Origin: DATJYV01 sp035499415
GTDB taxonomy: Bacteria > Bacteroidota > Ignavibacteria > UBA10030
NCBI GenBank assembly: GCA_035499415.1
Contig: DATJYV010000109.1
Location: 1-5,632, forward strand
Reading direction: 5' to 3'
Length of the DNA: 5,632 bases
The notes beneath the pieces are model-generated. The model searched no databases. It worked only from the letters and a program-made list of their open reading frames with translations, and had not been told where the DNA came from. The translations under genes and the position numbers were made by a program. Of the stretch, positions 1 to 5,632 are shown piece by piece. The number at the start of each line of letters is the position of its first letter. The stretch's first letter is position 1.

Positions 1-669
1 CTCGGCCGAATCCATCCTCGCGGCTTCAGTGCGGGAACGGTTCGGGTTGGGTCGACGGAGTACCCTCCTTTTTTGCGAAGCGCTGCGCCCCCGCGCGTGT
101 CGATGACGATGCAACAGGCGTCGCTCCAGATATCCGGGTTCAAAAAAACGGTGTACGAGGAGATCGACTTTTCCATGCAAGTATCGTCGACGGTCGGCAA
201 CGAACGGAGCCGCCAGATTTCGTCCGTCGCATCCAGTCTGGGCATCGCACATTTGCTTGACCGCGATGTCCGCGAACTCTCGGGGGGCGAGCTTCATCGG
301 GCGGCCCTGGCCGCCGCCATCGCCGGCACCCCCGACGTACTGCTGCTCGATGAACCGTTCGCAGGCCTGGACGCGCAGGCGTACACATCGCTCCTCCGCA
401 CACTTCGCTCGCTCAAACCGTCGACCACCATCCTGTTCTCGGACTGCGGTATCGAGGCGGCGCTCCTTCTTTCGGAGAACGTGCTCATCCTCGATGCGGG
501 ACGTGCGACATACGCGGGCCCTTCGACGTCTCTCTGGAACGAAGCCGAAGCATATCGAAATCTGATCACGGCCGATTCGTGGATCGCCATTCGCGAGCGG
601 CTCCGAGTCTCCTCGCAACATCACAACGCCAAAGCAATACGATTGTTAAACAGATGGAGTTGCACGTGA
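1..669 (+). CDS. ABC transporter ATPase, ECF/CbiO type, first of a pair (5' end missing)
   Basis: The frame is open from base 1 to a TGA at 667-669, giving 222 visible residues. The true start and the Walker A loop lie off the left edge. The TTG at 73 is only an internal codon, because sequence before it (SAGTVRVGS) already matches the stretch between Walker A and the Q-loop. Seen, in visible numbering: Q-loop MQQ near residue 38, signature LSGGE at 93-97, Walker B VLLLDE ending at 118, D-loop AGLD, and a C-terminal extension of about 50 residues. The H-loop is unusual: the position aligned with the usual SH/TH reads FSD, so Asp (codon 442-444) replaces the switch His. The family couples ATP hydrolysis to vitamin or metal uptake as a cytoplasmic heterodimer with a transmembrane subunit. 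The second ATPase gene overlaps its stop by four bases. The ECF assignment is inferred mainly from the partner; the substrate is unknown. Confidence 0.85.
   Translation, partial: LGRIHPRGFSAGTVRVGSTEYPPFLRSAAPPRVSMTMQQASLQISGFKKTVYEEIDFSMQVSSTVGNERSRQISSVASSLGIAHLLDRDVRELSGGELHRAALAAAIAGTPDVLLLDEPFAGLDAQAYTSLLRTLRSLKPSTTILFSDCGIEAALLLSENVLILDAGRATYAGPSTSLWNEAEAYRNLITADSWIAIRERLRVSSQHHNAKAIRLLNRWSCT
656..659 (+). promoter_or_regulatory. Ribosome binding site GGAG for the second ATPase
   Basis: GGAG ends six bases before the GTG at 666 and lies inside the end of the upstream ATPase gene. It favours the GTG start, which overlaps the upstream TGA as GTGA and suggests translational coupling. The in-frame ATG at 654 overlaps this site and has no Shine-Dalgarno sequence of its own. 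The further in-frame ATG at 579 would overlap the upstream gene by about 90 bases and adds residues unlike an ABC N-terminus. Confidence 0.6.
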
Positions 670-1451
670 GCATTGAGTTTCAAAACGTATCGTTCACCTA
701 TCCTCGCGCGCATCGAGCTGCGTTAAGCGACATTTCGTACCTGCTGACAGACGGACGCATGACGGCCGTGCTGGGAGAGAACGGTGCCGGCAAAAGTACT
801 CTCCTGAAGCTTCTTATCGGAATTATTCGACCGGCATCGGGGCGAGTGCGGATTGACGGGGATGACACGGCCGGCACGAGCACGGCGGAGCTCGCGGCGA
901 GGGTCGCGGTGACGTTCCAGAATCCCGCGGACCAGATCTTTTCTTCGCGCGTGCGGACGGAGGTGGAGTTCGGACCACGGAACCTCGGTCGTCCGCAAAG
1001 CGATTTGCTTGCAGAGAGGGCGATGGAATCCGTCGGGCTCGCGTCCGCGGCCGAACGTCATCCGTACGACCTGAACGCAGCTCAACGCCGCCTGCTGACC
1101 GTCGCATCCGCCGTTGCGATGGATACGATGACGCTGGCGTTCGATGAGCCGACATCCGGGCTGTCGCAACGCGAGCGTCCTAGACTGGCTGGTGTCTTCC
1201 GAACCCTCCTCTCGGCCGGCAAGTCGATCCTGATTGCGACCCATGATCTCGACTTCTTTCTCCCGTTCGCGGATCGATTCCTTGTGCTCCACGCTGGAAG
1301 ACTCGTCTTCGACGGGGCAAGACCGGAGTTATTGGGTCGAGCTGGAGCGCTGAGGGCTTTTGGTGTGCGACTACCGCTGACGGTGCGGCTCGAACGGTTC
1401 TTGCAGGAAGAAGATTTGAGCGAAGATTACTTGAGGGGGATAGCCAGTTGA
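666..1451 (+). CDS. ABC transporter ATPase, ECF/CbiO type, second of a pair
   Basis: This 261-residue cytoplasmic ATPase is full length for the EcfA/CbiO family. Seen from the GTG start: the N-terminal strand IEFQNVSFTYP, Walker A GENGAGKS at 37-44, Q-loop FQNPADQIF around Gln85 followed by EVEFGPRNLG (the hallmark of CbiO/EcfA proteins), Walker B LAFDE at 157-161, and H-loop THD with His193. Two motifs are degenerate. The signature is LNAAQ (136-140) instead of LSGGQ, in the context PYDLNAAQRRLL. The D-loop is SGLS instead of SGLD. From memory, some EcfA paralogues carry a similar PYDLxxxxRxLLxxAS signature, so this is probably an inherited trait and not damage. The gene starts inside the stop of the first ATPase, so the two are one transcript and probably a heterodimer. 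Its 3' end overlaps the oppositely oriented transglycosylase gene by 25 bases. Substrate unknown. Confidence 0.9.
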   Translation: MSIEFQNVSFTYPRAHRAALSDISYLLTDGRMTAVLGENGAGKSTLLKLLIGIIRPASGRVRIDGDDTAGTSTAELAARVAVTFQNPADQIFSSRVRTEVEFGPRNLGRPQSDLLAERAMESVGLASAAERHPYDLNAAQRRLLTVASAVAMDTMTLAFDEPTSGLSQRERPRLAGVFRTLLSAGKSILIATHDLDFFLPFADRFLVLHAGRLVFDGARPELLGRAGALRAFGVRLPLTVRLERFLQEEDLSEDYLRGIAS

Positions 1452-3925
1452 GCTCCGACCCGCAGCCCTTCCGCCAGGTCGTTGTGACGCTGGATGTCTT
1501 CGAGCGTAACGCCGTACTTTTTCGAAATTTTCCAAAGCGTATCGCCGCGCCTTACCTTGTGAAAGAACAGGTTATCGGATTGGGTTGATGATGGGATTTT
1601 GAGCACCTGCCCCACGGTGATCCGGTTGGAGCGGAGATTGTTGAAAAGCTTGAGCTTCTTCGTTTCGATCTGATACGCCCTCGCGATGTCGTAGAGAGTC
1701 TCCCCCTTGCGTACGACATGCGTTTCCTGCGCCTTCCTGGCCGGAGCTACATCCGGCAATGCCGGCGGCACAGGACCAACGACTGCCGTGCTGATCAGCT
1801 TCATCCGTTCATCCGGCGTCGCGTAGATTTCGAGAACCTGGCCCACCGCAATGCGGTTCTTGCGCAGGCCGTTCCAGCTCTTAAGGTCTGCGATACTGAC
1901 CCCGTATTTCTTGGCAATAACCGCCAGACTTTCACCCGACTTTACGACGTGCTGTTTCCAGTTCTGACCGACCTCGGCTCGTGCGACAAGTTGCGCGGTC
2001 GATTCCTGAACGCTCGGGGTCGACTCGCCCGAGGCGATCGCCTGCTTCTCCGCAAACGTCATCGAATCAATCCGGGAGAAAAGGTCCTTCTTTTTGGGAT
2101 CTGCCCAGACCACGATCTTCTGTCCGCCGTGGATGAAACTCCCGTACTCGATATCGTTCCAGTTGCGTATATCGCTCGCCCGGACGCCGTACCACTCTGC
2201 AATGTGGCCGATCGTGTCCCCCCGTTTCACATGATAGACAAACTTCGCCCGTCCGCTCGGCTGTCTCCACGACGAGCCACCCGCTGACCGGACCCGGTCT
2301 CTGCGCGCGACGTACGACTTGACCGCACCAAAATCGATTCGTTTGACCTGCGGGTTGTAGTCGAACGGCACTTTCGCACGGTCCACCATGTCCCGGGGAA
2401 TCGGAATGGCAATTGTCGAACCCACCGAAAGCCGCCGCTCATTGCGAACGGTGTTGAGTTCCTTCAGAAACGCCGTGCTCATGCCGTACTTGCTTGCGAT
2501 GGTTGAGAGGGTCTCCCCCCTCTTCACCACGTGGAGGGTCCAGTCCCGTTTCTGGTCGTCCGGGATCTTGGCGTAATTTTGTGCGAATGTCTCAGACGTA
2601 CCGACGGGGACGCGCAGACGATACCCCTTGACTCCCGGCGGCGTGCACCATTGCAACAGCTCCGGGTTCAGCTCGCGGATCGAATCGACGGTCGTACCGG
2701 CGCATTGCGCAAGCACCCGGAGGTCGACGCAATCGTTCACTTCCACATACTCGTAGCGCAGCGAGTCCGCCACTTCCTTGCGGTCGAATCCGTAACTCGC
2801 GGGTTCCATGCCGATGCGGACAACGGCGATGAATTGCGGAATGTAGTTCCTCGTTTGTCGCGGAAGGTACTTCCGGAGCGACCAATAATCGGTTGAGCCG
2901 CTCCGCCGAATCGCCCGGAAGATCCGCCCGGCCCCTGCGTTGTAGGCGCCGAGGACCAGGTTCCAATCTGCCAGTTCCGCGTAGAGATCCTTCAAATGCC
3001 GGGCCGCTGCGCGCGTCGATTTTTCGAAGTCCCGCCGTTCATCGTACCACCAATTCGACCGGAGTCCGTAGAGCGACCCGGTACCTTTCATGAACTGCCA
3101 CAGTCCGACGGCGCGCACCCACGATTTCGCGTCGGGCCGCAAGCCGCTCTCGGGCATCGAGAGGTAGACGAGCTCCTCCGGAACGGACTCCTCGCGAAAA
3201 ATTCGCTTCATGACGGGAAAATACTTGCCGGAAAGATACAGCCATTTCTCCATGTGGTCGCGTCCCTTTCCCATGAAGAAGGCGATATTGCGCTCGACGG
3301 ATTCGTTGACGGGGAGAGGGATCGACGTTCCCTTGATCTCATTGCGCGGAATAACGAGCCCGGTCGTGTCGATCTTTTCGATTTCTTCGTTGAGCTTCTC
3401 CCGCATGGCAAACAGGGAGGCGTACGGTCCGAGGTTGTCGATCTGCGCGATGTATTTCTCGTAATCCTCGACAACGCTCCGGCTCAGGTCGTCGAAGTCC
3501 TTGTTCTCTTCGATTCCGGGAAAGTCGCTGAGTTCGTTGAGGATCTGGATCGAGGTTTCGAATTCCATTTCCGACACACTCGTATCGCCGGCGCTTTGGG
3601 CGGTGAGGGCGGAGAGATAATGCTGTCGCGCCTGTTCGAGCTTCTCGGCGATGACGGCATCGTCCTCCGAAGAGGAATCGGCGGCCAGGGGCTGACCGGG
3701 TGCCTGAATTGTCGTGTCCTCTCCGGAGAGCTGGAGATCCGACAGCGCGGTGGATGCGGTATCCGGCTTCAGTACCTGCGGGGATTTTTGATCGCGACGG
3801 TGAACGACCGGCGTCGCCCCCGGGGATTTCACATCATGAGTGGGTTCGGGAGGACGGGTCGCTTGCTCGGTGGAGCAGCTGAAGAGAATGAGTGCGGCAA
3901 ACAGAATGACAACGGGATGTCGCAT
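1427..3925 (-). CDS. LysM-rich membrane-bound lytic murein transglycosylase (MltD-like lipoprotein)
   Basis: This 832-residue protein is predicted to cleave the glycan strands of peptidoglycan outside the cytoplasm. Seen: a signal peptide starting MRHPVV, with lipobox LFSC and lipidated Cys17; a Pro/Ser/Asp-rich linker; and a helical, acidic segment at about 85-185. The SLT domain spans about 205-380, with catalytic Glu259 in MPESGL, then GLWQFM (274-279) and AYNAG (327-331). A weak LysM-like segment lies at about 390-440. Five clear LysM modules follow at about 462-509, 562-608, 656-701, 734-778 and 786-831, the last ending at the C-terminus. E. coli MltD is about half this length with two LysM modules. 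An in-frame ATG at 3982 would add 19 residues ahead of the signal peptide and falls inside the proposed promoter, so 3925 is preferred. AAAGGA at 3929-3934 is only three bases from the ATG, a short spacing. The +2 residue is Ser, which under the E. coli rule would send it to the outer membrane. Confidence 0.93.
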   Translation of the reverse strand: MRHPVVILFAALILFSCSTEQATRPPEPTHDVKSPGATPVVHRRDQKSPQVLKPDTASTALSDLQLSGEDTTIQAPGQPLAADSSSEDDAVIAEKLEQARQHYLSALTAQSAGDTSVSEMEFETSIQILNELSDFPGIEENKDFDDLSRSVVEDYEKYIAQIDNLGPYASLFAMREKLNEEIEKIDTTGLVIPRNEIKGTSIPLPVNESVERNIAFFMGKGRDHMEKWLYLSGKYFPVMKRIFREESVPEELVYLSMPESGLRPDAKSWVRAVGLWQFMKGTGSLYGLRSNWWYDERRDFEKSTRAAARHLKDLYAELADWNLVLGAYNAGAGRIFRAIRRSGSTDYWSLRKYLPRQTRNYIPQFIAVVRIGMEPASYGFDRKEVADSLRYEYVEVNDCVDLRVLAQCAGTTVDSIRELNPELLQWCTPPGVKGYRLRVPVGTSETFAQNYAKIPDDQKRDWTLHVVKRGETLSTIASKYGMSTAFLKELNTVRNERRLSVGSTIAIPIPRDMVDRAKVPFDYNPQVKRIDFGAVKSYVARRDRVRSAGGSSWRQPSGRAKFVYHVKRGDTIGHIAEWYGVRASDIRNWNDIEYGSFIHGGQKIVVWADPKKKDLFSRIDSMTFAEKQAIASGESTPSVQESTAQLVARAEVGQNWKQHVVKSGESLAVIAKKYGVSIADLKSWNGLRKNRIAVGQVLEIYATPDERMKLISTAVVGPVPPALPDVAPARKAQETHVVRKGETLYDIARAYQIETKKLKLFNNLRSNRITVGQVLKIPSSTQSDNLFFHKVRRGDTLWKISKKYGVTLEDIQRHNDLAEGLRVGAQLAIPLK

Positions 3926-3963
3926 CAATCCTTTGAGGTTGTTGTTTGATTCGTTGGTTGAGC

Positions 3964-3992
3964 AAGATAGGGGAATTTGCATGCATAATCAA
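3964..3992 (-). promoter_or_regulatory. Promoter candidate for the transglycosylase gene
   Basis: On the - strand, TTGATT (3987-3992) and TATCTT (3964-3969) are separated by exactly 17 bases, each matching four of six positions of the sigma-70 consensus. The -10 element followed by GC also resembles the TAnnTTTG element of Bacteroidota. Transcription would begin near 3957, leaving a leader of about 32 bases before the ATG at 3925 and excluding the ATG at 3982. It was found by eye and not tested. Confidence 0.5.
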
Positions 3993-4237
3993 CAAAAGCG
4001 GAAAAGAGCCAACAAAACGCGTGTTACTTGTGAACAGCGGCCGATCTTGATTTCTGAGGAAGAGATTGACATAAATCCCGGCAGAGAATAGTTACGCGCG
4101 AATACGAACCGTTGCTCCGAATATTCTTCGTCCTGTCTGGGCGATACGAGATTAGTTTCCATTCGCCTTAACCAGAAGTCAGTTCACGCGGAACCTTCGG
4201 CAGCAGCTCACTCATCACCGCTCAACATCTGCTGATT
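3993..4237. other. Intergenic stretch with no recognised feature
   Basis: These bases separate the stop of the propeller-like lipoprotein gene from the promoter of the transglycosylase gene; both genes lie on the - strand. I see no convincing coding frame, RNA gene or strong terminator. Two weak inverted repeats are present: CAGCAG at 4201-4206 with CTGCTG at 4229-4234, and a short one around GAATATTC at 4119-4126. Neither is followed by a T-run on the - strand. Upstream control elements of the transglycosylase gene could lie in the part nearest 4000. Confidence 0.6.
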
Positions 4238-5338
4238 CTACTCCCTTCTCCCCAAGAGGATCCTTCCCTTCACATCCGTTCCCGTCGCATCAAAGCCCAC
4301 CGCGACGACGAGGTTCGCTGAGACTGCAATGGAATACAACGGCTTGGAAAGCCCGGGCATTTGTTCTTCAAACCATGTCAGTCCGTTATAATGCCACACT
4401 GTTCCGTCGTCCGATGCGACGGCAATGTTGTTCTCCGCGCTTCCCCGAATCCGGTGGGGCACATAGGCCAGAGGAATCATCTCCTGCGGACTGTCGCCTC
4501 CACTAACAGAGCTTCTGAAAATCCCAGCCGCTCCCACATACAGGTTCTTCTCTCCCGACCAGATGGTCAATACCAGACTTCCGTAGGGAGGGGTTGTGAC
4601 GCCCTGTCTCGACCACAGACTCTTCCAGCTTGTTCCATTAAATTGAAGCAAACAGCTCTGAGAAAGGTCAATTGAATAACCGCAGGCCCAGACCGTCTTA
4701 CCGTCGCTCGTTCCCCACACATCCTGTAAGTCCACCGTCGTCCCGCTCTCAAGCTTCGTCCACGTGGAGCCGTCGTAATATCCTATCTGGCCAAGAGGTC
4801 CGACTGTGTAAACCGCATTCTTGTTTACTGCCCACAGTTTGCTGACAGAGACCGGCAAACACGTGATTGCGCCTTGGGATTTGCCATTCCACGTTGTGAT
4901 TTGAGAGTTCGAGGATGCAATCCAAACGTCAGAGTCATTGAAACACCAGATTGCCTCAGCAGGGGCTGAAGTCGTGCCGGATTGACCACAGAAAGTAAGA
5001 AACTCTATTCGGAGCAATTGCCAGTTATTTCCATTCCATTTTGCAAGGTTGTACGCGTTCGGATCCGGATTGCCGAGACTGTCTGTCAGGTAGACTGCTC
5101 CCACAGCATATGCGAGCGAGTCATTAATAATCGCCACGTCATCAAAATAGCTCGACCCGCCAGTTCCACCGAATGTATACTGTGTAAAGTTAAAGCTGTG
5201 GCTGGTCGTATCTGGCCCGCCTGGAGGACACGTCGTGCATGGTTCGTTCTTGTGACAGGAGGGGATGAGTAGCAGGAGCAAGAAGGAAGAAGCCAGAAGG
5301 GAAACAGAGCGCATCATATTCCCTGTGAAAAACTTCAT
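4238..5338 (-). CDS. Secreted lipoprotein with propeller-like WxG..W repeats, function unknown
   Basis: The protein has 366 residues from the ATG at 5338. Seen: a lipoprotein signal peptide (MMRSVSLLASSFLLLLLIPSC) with lipidated Cys28, then a Cys/Pro/Gly-rich tether (CTTCPPGGPD) and a body rich in Trp, Gly, Asn and Ser. A unit of the form aromatic-x-[ND]-G-x-x-W recurs: WNGNNW (about 101-106), the partial WNGKS (150-154), YYDGSTW (187-193), QFNGTSW (232-238) and HYNGLTW (316-322). Each follows a strand-like xVWAxx or xVYxVG segment. This pattern suggests a beta-propeller displayed outside the cell; that is inference and no catalytic motif is seen. The start at 5338 overlaps the stop of a small upstream gene as ATGA. 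The second Met at 5314 (AGGG six bases upstream, Cys at residue 20) is a good alternative. The open frame continues to 5605, but that part overlaps the paralogue and does not look coding. GC is lower than in the transglycosylase gene. Confidence 0.82.
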   Translation of the reverse strand: MKFFTGNMMRSVSLLASSFLLLLLIPSCHKNEPCTTCPPGGPDTTSHSFNFTQYTFGGTGGSSYFDDVAIINDSLAYAVGAVYLTDSLGNPDPNAYNLAKWNGNNWQLLRIEFLTFCGQSGTTSAPAEAIWCFNDSDVWIASSNSQITTWNGKSQGAITCLPVSVSKLWAVNKNAVYTVGPLGQIGYYDGSTWTKLESGTTVDLQDVWGTSDGKTVWACGYSIDLSQSCLLQFNGTSWKSLWSRQGVTTPPYGSLVLTIWSGEKNLYVGAAGIFRSSVSGGDSPQEMIPLAYVPHRIRGSAENNIAVASDDGTVWHYNGLTWFEEQMPGLSKPLYSIAVSANLVVAVGFDATGTDVKGRILLGRRE

Positions 5339-5424
5339 CGAATGTTTACGGGGAGAATTGAGGACGGGAGAACTGTTGGAAGAACAACCAACAGTATGCT
5401 CACCACGATGATTATTCGCTTCAT
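5335..5424 (-). CDS. Small hydrophobic protein or leader peptide, 29 residues
   Basis: The reading frame begins MKRIIIVVSILLVV and continues as a hydrophobic segment with several prolines, ending in NIR before TGA. It has two early basic residues and one membrane-length hydrophobic stretch, as in a signal peptide or a single-span small protein. Two sequence facts support translation: a perfect AGGAGG six bases before the ATG, and an ATGA overlap joining its stop to the ATG of the lipoprotein gene at 5338. It begins 45 bases after the stop of the upstream paralogue. It could be a coupling leader that delivers ribosomes to the lipoprotein gene, a real small membrane protein, or the remnant of an older signal peptide cut off by a frameshift. 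I recognise no family. Confidence 0.5.
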   Translation of the reverse strand: MKRIIIVVSILLVVLPTVLPSSILPVNIR

Positions 5425-5430
5425 GGCGCC

Positions 5431-5436
5431 CCTCCT
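5431..5436 (-). promoter_or_regulatory. Strong ribosome binding site AGGAGG for the small gene
   Basis: AGGAGG is a full match to the anti-Shine-Dalgarno core, with a six-base spacer (GGCGCC) to the ATG at 5424. It is the strongest such site in the window. The large lipoprotein gene downstream has none before its ATG at 5338, which is why translational coupling through the small gene is proposed. Confidence 0.6.
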
Positions 5437-5469
5437 GATCTGACATGAGATGAAATAGTGAAATGGCCT

Positions 5470-5632
5470 TTACTGCCGTCGTCCCATATAGATCAATGCG
5501 GCTCCAAAACCGATGGCCGTTTCCACTCCGACAGCCACGATCAGGTTCTGCGAAACGGCAATACTGTAGAGCGGTTGGCCTGCGTGCTCGTTCAGGTCTT
5601 TCCACGTCGCCCCATTAAAGTGCCAGATCATG
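5470..5632 (-). CDS. C-terminal end of a paralogous propeller-like protein (5' part off the window)
   Basis: Reading the - strand in from the right edge gives about 53 residues ending in MGRRQ and TAA at 5470-5472. The visible part holds WHFNGATW and PLYSIAVS, which align with WHYNGLTW and PLYSIAVS at the C-terminus of the complete lipoprotein downstream; counted by eye, about 24 of 52 positions are identical, and both proteins end in GRR plus Gln or Glu. It is thus a tandem paralogue in the same orientation, probably in the same transcript. The codons differ at many synonymous sites, so the duplication is not recent. Its N-terminus, and whether it also carries a lipobox, cannot be seen. Confidence 0.8.
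   Translation of the reverse strand, partial: MIWHFNGATWKDLNEHAGQPLYSIAVSQNLIVAVGVETAIGFGAALIYMGRRQ

Noticed and set aside
579..665. Upstream starts for the second ATPase (ATG 579 or ATG 654)
   Set aside because: The ATG at 579 overlaps the first ATPase by about 90 bases and adds unrelated residues; the ATG at 654 lacks a ribosome site, whereas the GTG at 666 has GGAG at six bases and a GTGA overlap. ATG 654 is not fully excluded.
723..1292. Open frame of 189 codons on the - strand
   Set aside because: It is antisense to the second ATPase, is rich in Arg and shows no domain, so it is a shadow frame.
1718..2287. Open frame of 189 codons on the + strand
   Set aside because: It is antisense to the LysM region of the transglycosylase gene and shows no domain or ribosome site.
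2996..3949. Long open frame of 317 codons on the + strand
   Set aside because: It lies antisense to the transglycosylase gene, whose motifs are unambiguous; the translation has no recognisable domain and is a composition effect of GC-rich coding DNA.
4201..4234. Inverted repeat CAGCAG/CTGCTG as a terminator of the lipoprotein operon
   Set aside because: The stem is six bases with a 22-base loop and no T-run follows on the - strand.
5339..5605. Upstream extension of the propeller-like lipoprotein frame to an ATG at 5605
   Set aside because: It would place 89 residues before a clear lipoprotein signal peptide, overlaps the paralogue's coding frame over 5470-5605, and crosses the small coupled gene.

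Overview
The window holds the ends of two gene groups that meet head to tail-end. On the + strand (1-1451) lie two ABC ATPase genes joined by a 4-base GTGA overlap. On the - strand lie a LysM-rich lytic transglycosylase gene (1427-3925) and, further right, a run of secreted propeller-like lipoprotein genes (4238-5632). No rRNA, tRNA, CRISPR array or insertion sequence is visible. The organism is probably a member of the Bacteroidota/Chlorobi/Ignavibacteria (FCB) group. This is an inference from the MltD-type lipoprotein with several LysM modules, from the Cys/Pro/Gly-rich N-terminus followed by WxG..W repeats in the lipoprotein, and from the -10 element of the transglycosylase promoter (TATCTT). 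Base composition is GC-rich over the ATPase and transglycosylase genes and visibly lower over about 4600-5350.

Region 1-1451: two ATPases of the energy-coupling-factor (CbiO/EcfA) type. The first lacks its start and Walker A motif because they lie left of the window; the second is complete. Read together, their motifs suggest an asymmetric heterodimer. The first has a good LSGGE signature but Asp in place of the H-loop His. The second has good Walker A, Walker B and H-loop motifs but a degenerate signature (LNAAQ) and D-loop (SGLS). The predicted dimer therefore has one intact and one degenerate ATP site. The membrane subunit and substrate-binding component are not in view, so the substrate is unknown.

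Region 1427-3992: a lipoprotein murein transglycosylase with an SLT catalytic domain and five clear LysM modules plus one weak one. Its last 25 bases overlap the end of the second ATPase gene in convergent orientation. A promoter candidate at 3964-3992 fixes the likely start at 3925. The gap 3993-4237 holds nothing I can name.

Region 4238-5632: a complete 366-residue lipoprotein with repeated WxG..W units, a 29-codon hydrophobic small gene just upstream with a perfect AGGAGG ribosome binding site and an ATGA overlap with the lipoprotein start, and the 3' end of a paralogue of the lipoprotein running off the right edge. These three are co-directional and tightly spaced, and look like one operon built partly by tandem duplication. 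The most interesting points are the coupled small gene and the asymmetric ATPase pair.
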